Part shown: piece after piece, positions 8,054-15,447 of the stretch
Layout: every line of letters starts with the position of its first letter
Position numbering within the stretch: the first letter of the stretch is position 1
Assembly: GCA_031367505.1 (NCBI GenBank)
Contig: JANLPY010000607.1
Coordinates: forward strand, 1-18,834
Direction: 5' to 3'
Length of the DNA stretch: 18,834 bases
Origin: JAKFWF01 sp031367505
GTDB lineage: Bacteria > Pseudomonadota > Alphaproteobacteria > Rhizobiales > Hyphomicrobiaceae
Program-made: the position numbers and the translations under genes
Notes under the pieces: model-generated
The model's input: only the letters and a program-made list of their open reading frames with translations
The model's database searches: none
What the model was told of the DNA's origin: nothing

Positions 8054-8095
8054 TGATATTGTTTCATCGCAATGCGGGGCATGATACAGTTTTAA
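8054..8095 (+). promoter_or_regulatory. Repeated TGATA(T/C)(T/A)GTTT(T/C)A element upstream of zur
   Basis: In the 131-bp gap between the thiolase gene and zur, TGATATTGTTTCA (8054-8066) and TGATACAGTTTTA (8082-8094) form a direct repeat, 28 bp apart. Such AT-rich repeats in an otherwise GC-rich gap may be regulator half-sites or promoter parts. It does not fit the palindromic Zur box I know, so autoregulation by Zur is only a possibility. Confidence 0.3.
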
Positions 8096-8125
8096 CCGGG
8101 TAGCTCGCAAGGATCCGCGCAACCG

Positions 8126-8650
8126 ATGCCAATACGAGACCAAGCAACTTTGTTCCCAACACCGGGCCATAACCATGGTGCCTGCCTGAACTCGGCCGTC
8201 GGCCGTGCCGAGAACGCATTCGAAGCCCATGGCCTGAAACTCACCGCACTGCGCCGCAAAGTGCTGCAGGAAATCGCTGGATCACATCATGCGGTCGGCG
8301 CCTATGACATCATCGACAGTTTGGCGCGCAAAGGTGACCGGCTGGCCCCGATTTCCGTCTACCGGGCGATCGACGCGCTGTTGGCGGCGGGCGTGGTCCA
8401 CCGGCTCGAAAGCCGCAACGCATTCTTCGCCTGCCATACGTCGCACACTGGCTCGGGCAATCAAGTGATACTTGCCTGCGAAACCTGCGGGCTCGTCGCC
8501 GAGGTCAATGGTGATGCCATTTTCCAGGCGCTGGCCAAGACGGCCGAAACCGAGAACTTCAAACCGCAGCGCCGTGTCGTGGAAATGACTGGCCTGTGCA
8601 AGCATTGCCAAGCACACGCATCCGGCGCGATGGCCGGAATCGAGGCGTGA
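8126..8650 (+). CDS. zur: Zinc uptake regulator, Fur family
   Basis: A 174-residue Fur-family protein. The winged-helix DNA-binding part covers about residues 23-100 (GLKLTALRRKVLQEI, AYDIIDSLARKG and ISVYRAIDALLAAGVVHRLE). The dimerisation/metal part follows, with FFACHTSHTGSG (about 100-111), CETC at 118-121 and CKHC at 158-161. The two CxxC pairs form the structural zinc site; the ACHTSH stretch supplies regulatory zinc ligands in the family. An N-terminal GHNHGACL also holds histidines. With zinc bound, such proteins repress zinc import. The following znuC and znuB genes make Zur much more likely than Fur. ATG 8126 has AAGGA about 12 bp upstream, slightly far, and the stop TGA shares its final A with the znuC start, so translation is probably coupled. 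Confidence 0.93.
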   Translation: MPIRDQATLFPTPGHNHGACLNSAVGRAENAFEAHGLKLTALRRKVLQEIAGSHHAVGAYDIIDSLARKGDRLAPISVYRAIDALLAAGVVHRLESRNAFFACHTSHTGSGNQVILACETCGLVAEVNGDAIFQALAKTAETENFKPQRRVVEMTGLCKHCQAHASGAMAGIEA

Positions 8651-9537
8651 TGCAGCGGTCAGCATCCAAGCCCAAGCCGATCGAAGCGTGCGGACATGAT
8701 CACGCGCACGATCATCAACATCCTCATGTTCATGATCATCCAGTGGGCTTGCCATTCCGGGACGATGCCCTGCTGGCAGCGCGCGGCCTAACCCTTGCTC
8801 GCGACGGCCGCACGATCCTCGACAACATCGACATCGACATCGGCGCCGGCGAAATCGTCACGCTGATCGGGCCGAACGGTGCCGGTAAAACAACGCTGGT
8901 CCGCTTACTTCTCGGATTGATGCAACCCGATCGCGGCGAGATCCGCCGGCAACCGGAACTGCGTATCGGCTACGCGCCGCAACGGTTCGACCTTGCACCG
9001 TCAATTCCGATGACGGTCGAACGCTTCCTCGAACCCGGCGCTCGATCCAAGACCGATCGTGTTGGCGCGGCCCTGGCTGAGGTTGGCGCCAGTCGTGTGC
9101 GCCAGACCCAACTTATCCAGCTGTCCGGCGGCGAGCTGCAACGTGTGGTTTTGGCGCGCGCGCTGCTGCGTGATCCGCAATTGCTGGTGCTCGACGAACC
9201 GGTGCGTGGCGTCGACTACGCGGGCGAGGCCGAACTTTATACGCTGATCAGCCGTCTTCGAGCTGAGCGCGGGCTCGGCGTGCTGCTGGTCAGTCACGAT
9301 TTGCACGTGGTGATGGCGCAAAGCGATCGGGTCATCTGCGTCAACCGGCACGTATGCTGCTCCGGTGTACCGGAGGCGGTGGCGCGCTCACCGGAATATG
9401 TCAGGCTGTTCGGACCCGAAGCCGCGCGCGCCCTCGGGCTCTACAGTCATCACCATGACCACACGCACGATCTGGCTGGTGCGCCCCGGCCCGCAGCGGC
9501 AGCGGAACCGTTGCAATCCCACACAAAGGCCACTTGA
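8650..9537 (+). CDS. znuC: Zinc ABC transporter ATP-binding protein with His-rich N-terminus
   Basis: The start is ATG 8650, in the overlap TGATG with the zur stop; AGG lies just before it. The 295-residue protein is an ABC ATPase with Walker A GPNGAGKTT (74-82), Q-loop YAPQR (108-112), signature LSGGELQR (158-165), Walker B LLVLDEP (178-184) and switch histidine SHD (215-217). It powers zinc import through ZnuB. Unusually, the region before the ATPase core carries CGHDHAHDHQHPHVHDHP (14-31), eight histidines at every second position. The C-terminus has a second cluster, YSHHHDHTHD (265-274). These could bind or sense zinc on the cytoplasmic side (inference). Its stop overlaps the znuB start in another TGATG. 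No znuA gene for the substrate-binding protein is in the window. Confidence 0.93.
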   Translation: MQRSASKPKPIEACGHDHAHDHQHPHVHDHPVGLPFRDDALLAARGLTLARDGRTILDNIDIDIGAGEIVTLIGPNGAGKTTLVRLLLGLMQPDRGEIRRQPELRIGYAPQRFDLAPSIPMTVERFLEPGARSKTDRVGAALAEVGASRVRQTQLIQLSGGELQRVVLARALLRDPQLLVLDEPVRGVDYAGEAELYTLISRLRAERGLGVLLVSHDLHVVMAQSDRVICVNRHVCCSGVPEAVARSPEYVRLFGPEAARALGLYSHHHDHTHDLAGAPRPAAAAEPLQSHTKAT

Positions 9538-10334
9538 TGGAGCCGTTTCTCATTCGTGCCCTCGCGGCGGGCCTCGGGCTGGCTGTCGTCGCGGCCCCGC
9601 TCGGCTGTTTTGTCGTGTGGAATCGCATGGCCTACTTCGGCGAGACGATCGCGCAGGCGAGCTTGATCGGCATCGCCCTCGGGCTGCTGTTCAAGCTCGA
9701 CCTGACCTTGGCGGTGCTCGCCGTGGCGGTAATGACCGCTGCATTGTTAATCCTGCTCAGCCGGCAAAAAATTCTACCGCTCGACGCAATCCTTGGCATC
9801 GTCGCCCATGCGGCGCTGGCCGCCGGTGTCATCGCGACGACCCTCGTCAAGGGCGTCAGCGTCGATCTGATGGGCTACTTGTTCGGCGATATACTCGCGG
9901 TCTCGACCGACGATCTGTGGTGGGTCTATTGCGGCGGCGCCGTCGTGCTGGCGGCGTTGTGGTGGATCTGGCAACCGCTGTTAGCGTTGGCTGTGCATGA
10001 GGAACTGGCCGCTGCCGAAGGCGTCAACCGCGAACGCACCAAGGCCATTTTTATACTCCTACTGGCGATTACCGTCGCGGTTGCCATGAAAGTGATCGGC
10101 ATCCTCCTGATCGTCGCATTCCTCATCATGCCGGCCGCCGCCGCGCGCATCTTCGCCCGCACGCCCGAGGAAATGGCGCTGCTGGCTGCCGTCATCGCGG
10201 CGATCGGTGTCTGCCTCGGATTGCTGCTTTCATTCCGCATCGACGTACCTGGCGGGCCAGCGATCGTTGTCGTGCTGGCAGCTGCCGCACTGGCCGCCAT
10301 CGGATTTGCCGGGAGCGCGCGACGGCGGGCCTGA
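9537..10334 (+). CDS. znuB: Zinc ABC transporter permease
   Basis: A 265-residue integral membrane protein of the ABC-3 (ZnuB/MntB/TroC) permease family, almost entirely hydrophobic, with about seven to eight membrane segments from residue 5 to 260. Family-typical stretches include VVWNRMAYFGETIAQASLIG (about 26-45), DAILGIVAHAALAAGVI (about 83-99), the DLMGYLFGDIL stretch (about 110-120), which contacts the ATPase, and KVIGILLIVAFLIMPAAAAR (about 183-202). The start ATG 9537 overlaps the znuC stop by one base, and AAAGG (9525-9529) supplies a ribosome site. A TTG at 9534 would add one residue but is less likely. It forms the membrane channel for zinc import with ZnuC; the family often works with a periplasmic ZnuA encoded elsewhere. 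Confidence 0.94.
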   Translation: MEPFLIRALAAGLGLAVVAAPLGCFVVWNRMAYFGETIAQASLIGIALGLLFKLDLTLAVLAVAVMTAALLILLSRQKILPLDAILGIVAHAALAAGVIATTLVKGVSVDLMGYLFGDILAVSTDDLWWVYCGGAVVLAALWWIWQPLLALAVHEELAAAEGVNRERTKAIFILLLAITVAVAMKVIGILLIVAFLIMPAAAARIFARTPEEMALLAAVIAAIGVCLGLLLSFRIDVPGGPAIVVVLAAAALAAIGFAGSARRRA

Positions 10335-10411
10335 CCTGTTGGCAACTGCCGCCTCGCTCGGCTACAGCAATGCGGCGCTGCCTATTCGACTACCTTCGCT
10401 ACGGAGCAAAC

Positions 10412-11653
<1,242 letters not shown>

Positions 11654-11669
11654 GTAGCGACGCATCATC

Positions 11670-11698
11670 TTGACTTCTTGACTGAAATATCCGATATT
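11670..11698 (+). promoter_or_regulatory. Candidate sigma70-type promoter giving a leaderless transcript
   Basis: TTGACT (11670-11675) and GATATT (11693-11698) are separated by 17 bp. A transcript starting about 7 bp further would begin at or next to ATG 11705, where no ribosome site is visible. A second TTGACT at 11678-11683 repeats the -35 element. The right half overlaps the palindromes listed next. Confidence 0.4.
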
Positions 11699-11716
11699 TC
11701 TGTTATGACAGAAATA
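11684..11716 (+). promoter_or_regulatory. Two overlapping perfect palindromes over the regulator start codon
   Basis: GAAATATC-C-GATATTTC (11684-11700) is a perfect 17-bp palindrome. TATTTCTGT-TATG-ACAGAAATA (11695-11716) is a second perfect dyad with 9-bp arms and shares its left arm with the first. The ATG at 11705 sits in the centre of the second. Likely operators for the gene they overlap, as winged-helix dimers bind such sites. Confidence 0.65.
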
Positions 11717-12265
11717 ACGGGCATAAACGTCGAACTTCCCGCGGCGATCGAACGGTTCGTGCTGCAATGGGGCGACATGGGCGGCCAATGGGGTGTCAAC
11801 CGCTCGGTCAGCCAAATCCACGCGCTATTGTATCTATCGGAGCGGCCGCAAACGGCCGAGGAGATCGCGGCGACGCTAGGGCTCGCGCGCTCGAATGTTT
11901 CGAACTCGATCAAGGAGCTGCTCGCCTGGAACTTGATCCGGCGCGTGCCGGTCAAGGGTGACAGGCGCGATCACTTCGAGGCCGAAATCGACGTGTGGGA
12001 GATCGTGACCCGCATCGCCGCCGGTCGCAAGGCGCGCGAGATCGACCCGGCAATCGCCGTCCTGAGGTCTTGCGTTGCCGAGGCCAACGACGATCCGTCG
12101 ATCCATCCGGTCGCAGCCAAGCGACTGAAGGACATGCTCGCCTTCACCGAAAGCATGGATCGCTGGTTCACGCAGATGCAGACCATTCCGAAATCGAAGC
12201 TCGCGAGTATGATCCGCCTCGGCACCAAGATCATCAATTTCTTGCCACGTGGAAAATCGAAGTAA
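11705..12265 (+). CDS. GbsR/MarR-type winged-helix transcriptional regulator
   Basis: A 186-residue protein beginning MTEITGINVELPAAIERFVL. The middle part resembles the GbsR/MarR-like group: QWGDMGGQWGVNRSVSQIHALLYLS (about 20-44), then PQTAEEIAATLGLARSNVSNSIKELLAWNLIRRV (about 48-81) as helix-turn-helix, and PVKGDRRDHFEAE (about 82-94) as the wing. Such dimers usually respond to small molecules. ATG 11705 is preferred; the frame is open to a TTG at 11678, but no ribosome site is seen at either, and palindromes overlie the ATG, suggesting autoregulation. The gene is followed after 21 bp by a DUF4166-type gene, probably co-transcribed and possibly its main target. Nothing in the sequence names the effector. 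Confidence is high for the family, low for the role. Confidence 0.86.
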   Translation: MTEITGINVELPAAIERFVLQWGDMGGQWGVNRSVSQIHALLYLSERPQTAEEIAATLGLARSNVSNSIKELLAWNLIRRVPVKGDRRDHFEAEIDVWEIVTRIAAGRKAREIDPAIAVLRSCVAEANDDPSIHPVAAKRLKDMLAFTESMDRWFTQMQTIPKSKLASMIRLGTKIINFLPRGKSK

Positions 12266-12286
12266 CGCTTGCGCCGAGAGGGCGTC

Positions 12287-12970
12287 ATGCAATCTCAACA
12301 AAACCAGTTCACACGATCCGACTTCCGCCTCTCCGAGCCACGGCGGAAAGCGGCCACCGAACTCGGTGACCTGCGGTTCAGCGCATTGCTTTCAACGCAG
12401 GAATGGATGGACCTGCCTGCCGGCATTCGCCGCCGCTTCTCCAAACGTCTCGCCGATGGCAATACCGTCATCTATGCCGGCGAAATCGTCGAAACCCACA
12501 TGAGCCGCGCCGGTTGGTGCCTCGCCCAAGCCGCCCGCTTGGTTGGCGCGCCACTGCCGACGTCCCGCGACATCAACGTGCCGAGCGTGGTCACCGTGAC
12601 CGAAGACACAGCAACCGGCGGCCAAATCTGGACGCGGCTCTACGCGCGCCGCAACGGCTTCCCGCAGGTGATCAATTCGTCGAAGCGCTTCAGCGGCCCG
12701 ACCGGCCTCGAGGAATACATCGGCTACGGCATCAGCCTGGCACTGACGGTCGCCACCGAACCCAGCGCGCTATTGTTCCACAGTGCCGGATACTTCCTGA
12801 TGTTCGGCCGGTGGCGCATTCGCCTGCCACGCTGGCTGACACCTGGCGCACTGTGTGTCACGCATCGCGAACTCGGCACTCATCGGTTCGAATTCAAACT
12901 CGAAGTCACCCATCCGTGGTTAGGGCATCTCATTCGGCAAGTCGCGGTGTTCCGCGAGAGTGTCGGGTAA
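12287..12970 (+). CDS. DUF4166-type protein, function unknown
   Basis: A 227-residue protein beginning at ATG 12287, with GAGAGGG (12276-12282) as ribosome site; the frame is open to a TTG at 12269, which is less likely. The pattern fits DUF4166 as I remember it: WMDLPAGIRRRF, ...GNTVIYAGEI..., SVVTVTEDTATGGQIWTRLY, GLEEYIGYGISLALTVA, RLPRWLTPGALCVTHREL, FEFKLEVTHPWLGHLIRQVAVF. There is no signal peptide; one hydrophobic stretch lies near the middle. In other bacteria DUF4166 is often fused to or next to saccharopine-dehydrogenase-like proteins, but no such gene is here. It follows the GbsR/MarR-type regulator by 21 bp and is likely controlled by it. Its chemistry is unknown to me. Confidence 0.78.
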   Translation: MQSQQNQFTRSDFRLSEPRRKAATELGDLRFSALLSTQEWMDLPAGIRRRFSKRLADGNTVIYAGEIVETHMSRAGWCLAQAARLVGAPLPTSRDINVPSVVTVTEDTATGGQIWTRLYARRNGFPQVINSSKRFSGPTGLEEYIGYGISLALTVATEPSALLFHSAGYFLMFGRWRIRLPRWLTPGALCVTHRELGTHRFEFKLEVTHPWLGHLIRQVAVFRESVG

Positions 12971-12983
12971 TCTCGGAAGTCTT

Positions 12984-13004
12984 GTTGGGCCACCAAAACC
13001 CAAC
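12984..13004. terminator. Weak candidate hairpin between convergent genes
   Basis: GTTGGG (12984-12989) and CCCAAC (12999-13004) are complementary with a 9-nt loop, lying between a plus-strand stop (12970) and a minus-strand stop (13007). There is no clear U tract, so the terminator call is tentative. Confidence 0.25.
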
Positions 13005-13006
13005 CG

Positions 13007-13435
13007 TTACGGCCGGTCCACTTGGGTTTCAAGTAGCTCCGCAGGCAGGTGATAAGTCTGCTTCCAGGTATCCAGGGCAGCGTCCGTCTGCGTCATTGTG
13101 GCCTCGACCAGGGTCCAGTGATTGCCGGCGCGACGTATCGATCGGGTGAGCAAGAAATACGCGTCCCCGTGGTTTGATTCTGATTTTGGTTGGTCGATGG
13201 CGCCGCCATCGGGACGCTGAACTTCGACACTCCCGAATGCCCAATCTTCCGTAACATTCAAGCGTTTGACAACAAACCGGACAGACCCATGCGTGGCCGC
13301 CTCGAAAAACGGCCGCGCTGCGTCGAGCATTTCGGCGCGCAATTTCGAATCTCGGGTAGGTTCAGTTGGCGGCGCTGCACTGGCTGAGGTGGCAGCTACG
13401 ATTGCGCAGCAGACCGAGAAAAAAATGGCTCGCAT
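13007..13435 (-). CDS. Small exported protein, unknown function
   Basis: A 142-residue protein with a clear signal peptide (MRAIFFSVCCAIVAATSASA|APP, cleavage near residue 20) and a strong ribosome site, AAGGAGGG, a few bases before the ATG. The mature part contains RDSKLRAEMLDAARPFFEAA, VRFVVKRLNVTEDWAFGSVEVQ, YFLLTRSIRRAGNHWTLVEA and TDAALDTWKQTYHLPAELL. I recall similar small periplasmic proteins with a 'WAF...W.V...TD....W...Y..P' pattern in other proteobacteria, but they have no function that I know. It has no catalytic motif and no lipobox. It lies 170 bp after the stop of the larger exported unknown (13606-14595) and may be separately expressed. Confidence 0.75.
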   Translation of the reverse strand: MRAIFFSVCCAIVAATSASAAPPTEPTRDSKLRAEMLDAARPFFEAATHGSVRFVVKRLNVTEDWAFGSVEVQRPDGGAIDQPKSESNHGDAYFLLTRSIRRAGNHWTLVEATMTQTDAALDTWKQTYHLPAELLETQVDRP

Positions 13436-13605
13436 AGTGCACCCTCCTTATTCGTATCTAGCCGAGTACGAAGAGGTCTCACCACGATCTTATACTGGCA
13501 AGTCAAAATTTGGTGTGCGTCAGGCATCGCGAACGCGGCAGATACCGTTCGAAATCCACCCCTGATGCAGGATGCCAAATAAAAATCTGGCCCACTTCCC
13601 ATGCC

Positions 13606-14595
13606 CTATTTCGACGGGATGAGATACTTCGCCGCGGCCGTCGATAGCGGGCCACCGACGATGCACGGAATGCCGAATTCGACTTGCCCCAGGGCCGCGG
13701 CGGCAATGCACCCGGCCGCGATCAACGTACTGCCGGCCTGTGCCCACCACGACATGTTGCGGTTCTTCAGCGGCCCTTTCGCACGCAATTCATCGATGCT
13801 CGCGACCGCTTCCTTGCGGATGCGCGCTGTGTCCGAAGTCTCGACCGCCTCGATGATGTCCTTGAGCGTCGTCACAACGAGTTTGTCGCGTACCGTTGCC
13901 GCCTGATCCTTCATGTGTTTGAGCAAATCGGTATCGCGCGACGCGTTGTTCGCGAGCGTCCACTTCGTCATACCGGCGAGCGTCAGCTTTTCAATGTCGT
14001 TTTCTTCCTTCGACCAGGCGAGCGTCGTGATGATGCGATCGACCGGCGCCCATTCTCCGGTCGCGAAGTAATAGCCCCAATTGGCATCGAGGATGGATGG
14101 CCCCTTCTCCATCGGCGATGCCTGCAGCACCGGCAACTTGCCGGACATGTAACGCTCGATCAACACCGCGCGCGCCGGCATGCGCTCGACGAACTTGCCC
14201 AGCAACTCCTTCCACTCCGGCAGCCCGGAATAGGCAATCGCGCGAACGATCGCGACTTGATCCTCCGGCGGCATCGGGAACATGCGCGAAATCAAGGCCT
14301 CGGCGGTTTTCGGATTGGTCCCAAGGACACCACCGATAAAGCCGACGTGGACGCCCGCACCTTCCATGTCCTTGAACAGCCCCATCGTACTCATCGCCTT
14401 GACGACATCGGGCACCGCGTTGGGATCTGGGTTGGCGCGGTACCGGTCAATAAATCGCAATACATGTTCCGGCGCCGTAATCGGTGGCTGCTTGGAATTT
14501 TGCGACGCGAGTTGCGACTTCGGTTTCGCAGCATTCACCTGCAGCGGCATCAACTGCAGCACGCAACACACAATGATGAGAATTCGACGCAACAC
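13606..14595 (-). CDS. Exported helical protein with hydrophobic C-terminal segment, unknown function
   Basis: A 329-residue protein probably starting at GTG 14595, with GGGGTG a few bases before it; a TTG is the next codon. The signal peptide is MLRRILIIVCCVLQLMPLQV followed by NA|AKP. The mature part is largely helical: HVLRFIDRYRANPDPNAVPD (44-63), a glycine-rich GAGVHVGFIGGVLGTNP (79-95), MPPEDQVAIVRAIAYSGLPEW (108-128) and NWGYYFATGEWAPVDRII (172-189). The latter part recalls HEAT-like repeats in which a local region's size is compared with neighbours. A hydrophobic stretch at about 284-302 (WAQAGSTLIAAGCIAAAAL) could anchor it in the membrane. I do not recognise the family by name. It follows the enoyl-CoA isomerase by 58 bp on the same strand, so it may belong to that transcript. 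Confidence 0.75.
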   Translation of the reverse strand: MLRRILIIVCCVLQLMPLQVNAAKPKSQLASQNSKQPPITAPEHVLRFIDRYRANPDPNAVPDVVKAMSTMGLFKDMEGAGVHVGFIGGVLGTNPKTAEALISRMFPMPPEDQVAIVRAIAYSGLPEWKELLGKFVERMPARAVLIERYMSGKLPVLQASPMEKGPSILDANWGYYFATGEWAPVDRIITTLAWSKEENDIEKLTLAGMTKWTLANNASRDTDLLKHMKDQAATVRDKLVVTTLKDIIEAVETSDTARIRKEAVASIDELRAKGPLKNRNMSWWAQAGSTLIAAGCIAAAALGQVEFGIPCIVGGPLSTAAAKYLIPSK

Positions 14596-14653
14596 TGGAT
14601 CACCCCATTAGATGGAGTTGCAACCCGCGCGCGTGGCATGGCGATTTTGTGGC

Positions 14654-15433
14654 TTAGTTGTTCTTTTTCAGCTTCGAGAAGTCCGGTTTGCGCTTTTCCA
14701 TGAACGCGGAAAAAGCTTCACCTGCCTCTGGCGACGACAACCGCGCGCCGAAGATCTTGGCCTCTTCATCGACCCGGGCGACGATCGCGCCGGGATCGCC
14801 CCGCATCAGATGCCGTGACAAGCGCAACGCTTCCGGCGCCTTGGCCGCCAGACGATGGGCGGCCTTCAATGCCGTCGCTTCAAGTTGATCGGCCGGCACG
14901 ATGGCGTTGACGATACCGGCTTCCCGCGCTCGTTCGGCGGAAAACGGCTCGCCCAGCACCAGCAGCTCGAATGCGCGCGCGTATCCCATCCGCAGTGGTG
15001 CCAGCAAACTCGATCCGGCTTCCGGTACGAGACCAAGATCGAGGAACGGCGTGCGCAGGCTGGCCGACGGCGTCGCGTATACGAGATCACAATGGAACAG
15101 CAGCGTCGTGCCAATACCGACCGCCAGCCCATCGACCGCCGCGATCATCGGCTTTTTTACCCTCGGCAAACCACGGATGAAATTCAGCACCGGTGTGGCG
15201 AGGGTCGTGCCGCCTTTTGCTCGAGCAATGAATTCGTTGATGTCGCTGCCGGCGGTAAACACACCGCCCGACCCGACAAACAAATGCACCGCCACATCGG
15301 GCGATGCGTCACCACGATCGAGCGCTTCCATCATCGCCACATACATCGACGACATGAGCGCATTCTTCTTATCCGGCCGCGTAAACCGGATCGTCTGTAC
15401 GCCTTGATGGGTTGTGATTTCTAGGTCGGACAT
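14654..15433 (-). CDS. Crotonase-superfamily protein, probably enoyl-CoA delta isomerase rather than hydratase
   Basis: A 259-residue crotonase fold acting on acyl-CoA thioesters. The oxyanion-hole segments are present: FTAGSDI (59-65) and GLAVGIGTTL (102-111). The two glutamates of enoyl-CoA hydratase (E144 and E164 of the rat enzyme) are replaced here by Thr110 and Phe130. Instead Glu138 sits in LGLVPEAGSS (133-142), where delta3-delta2-enoyl-CoA isomerases have their single catalytic glutamate. This favours isomerase, moving a double bond so unsaturated acyl chains can enter beta-oxidation. A strong AAGGAGGGG site precedes the ATG, and only 14 bp separate it from the acyl-CoA dehydrogenase stop, so the two form an operon. 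The residue mapping is from memory of the alignments. Many databases would call it enoyl-CoA hydratase. Confidence 0.9.
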   Translation of the reverse strand: MSDLEITTHQGVQTIRFTRPDKKNALMSSMYVAMMEALDRGDASPDVAVHLFVGSGGVFTAGSDINEFIARAKGGTTLATPVLNFIRGLPRVKKPMIAAVDGLAVGIGTTLLFHCDLVYATPSASLRTPFLDLGLVPEAGSSLLAPLRMGYARAFELLVLGEPFSAERAREAGIVNAIVPADQLEATALKAAHRLAAKAPEALRLSRHLMRGDPGAIVARVDEEAKIFGARLSSPEAGEAFSAFMEKRKPDFSKLKKNN

Positions 15434-15447
15434 TGCTTCACCCCTCC

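Noticed and set aside
8041..8100. Classical Zur box before zur
   Set aside because: No palindrome of the known Zur type was found; only a direct repeat of TGATA-type words.
12403..13149. 248-codon plus-strand frame overlapping the DUF4166-type gene
   Set aside because: Arg/Pro/His-rich and out of frame with a better supported gene that has a ribosome site.
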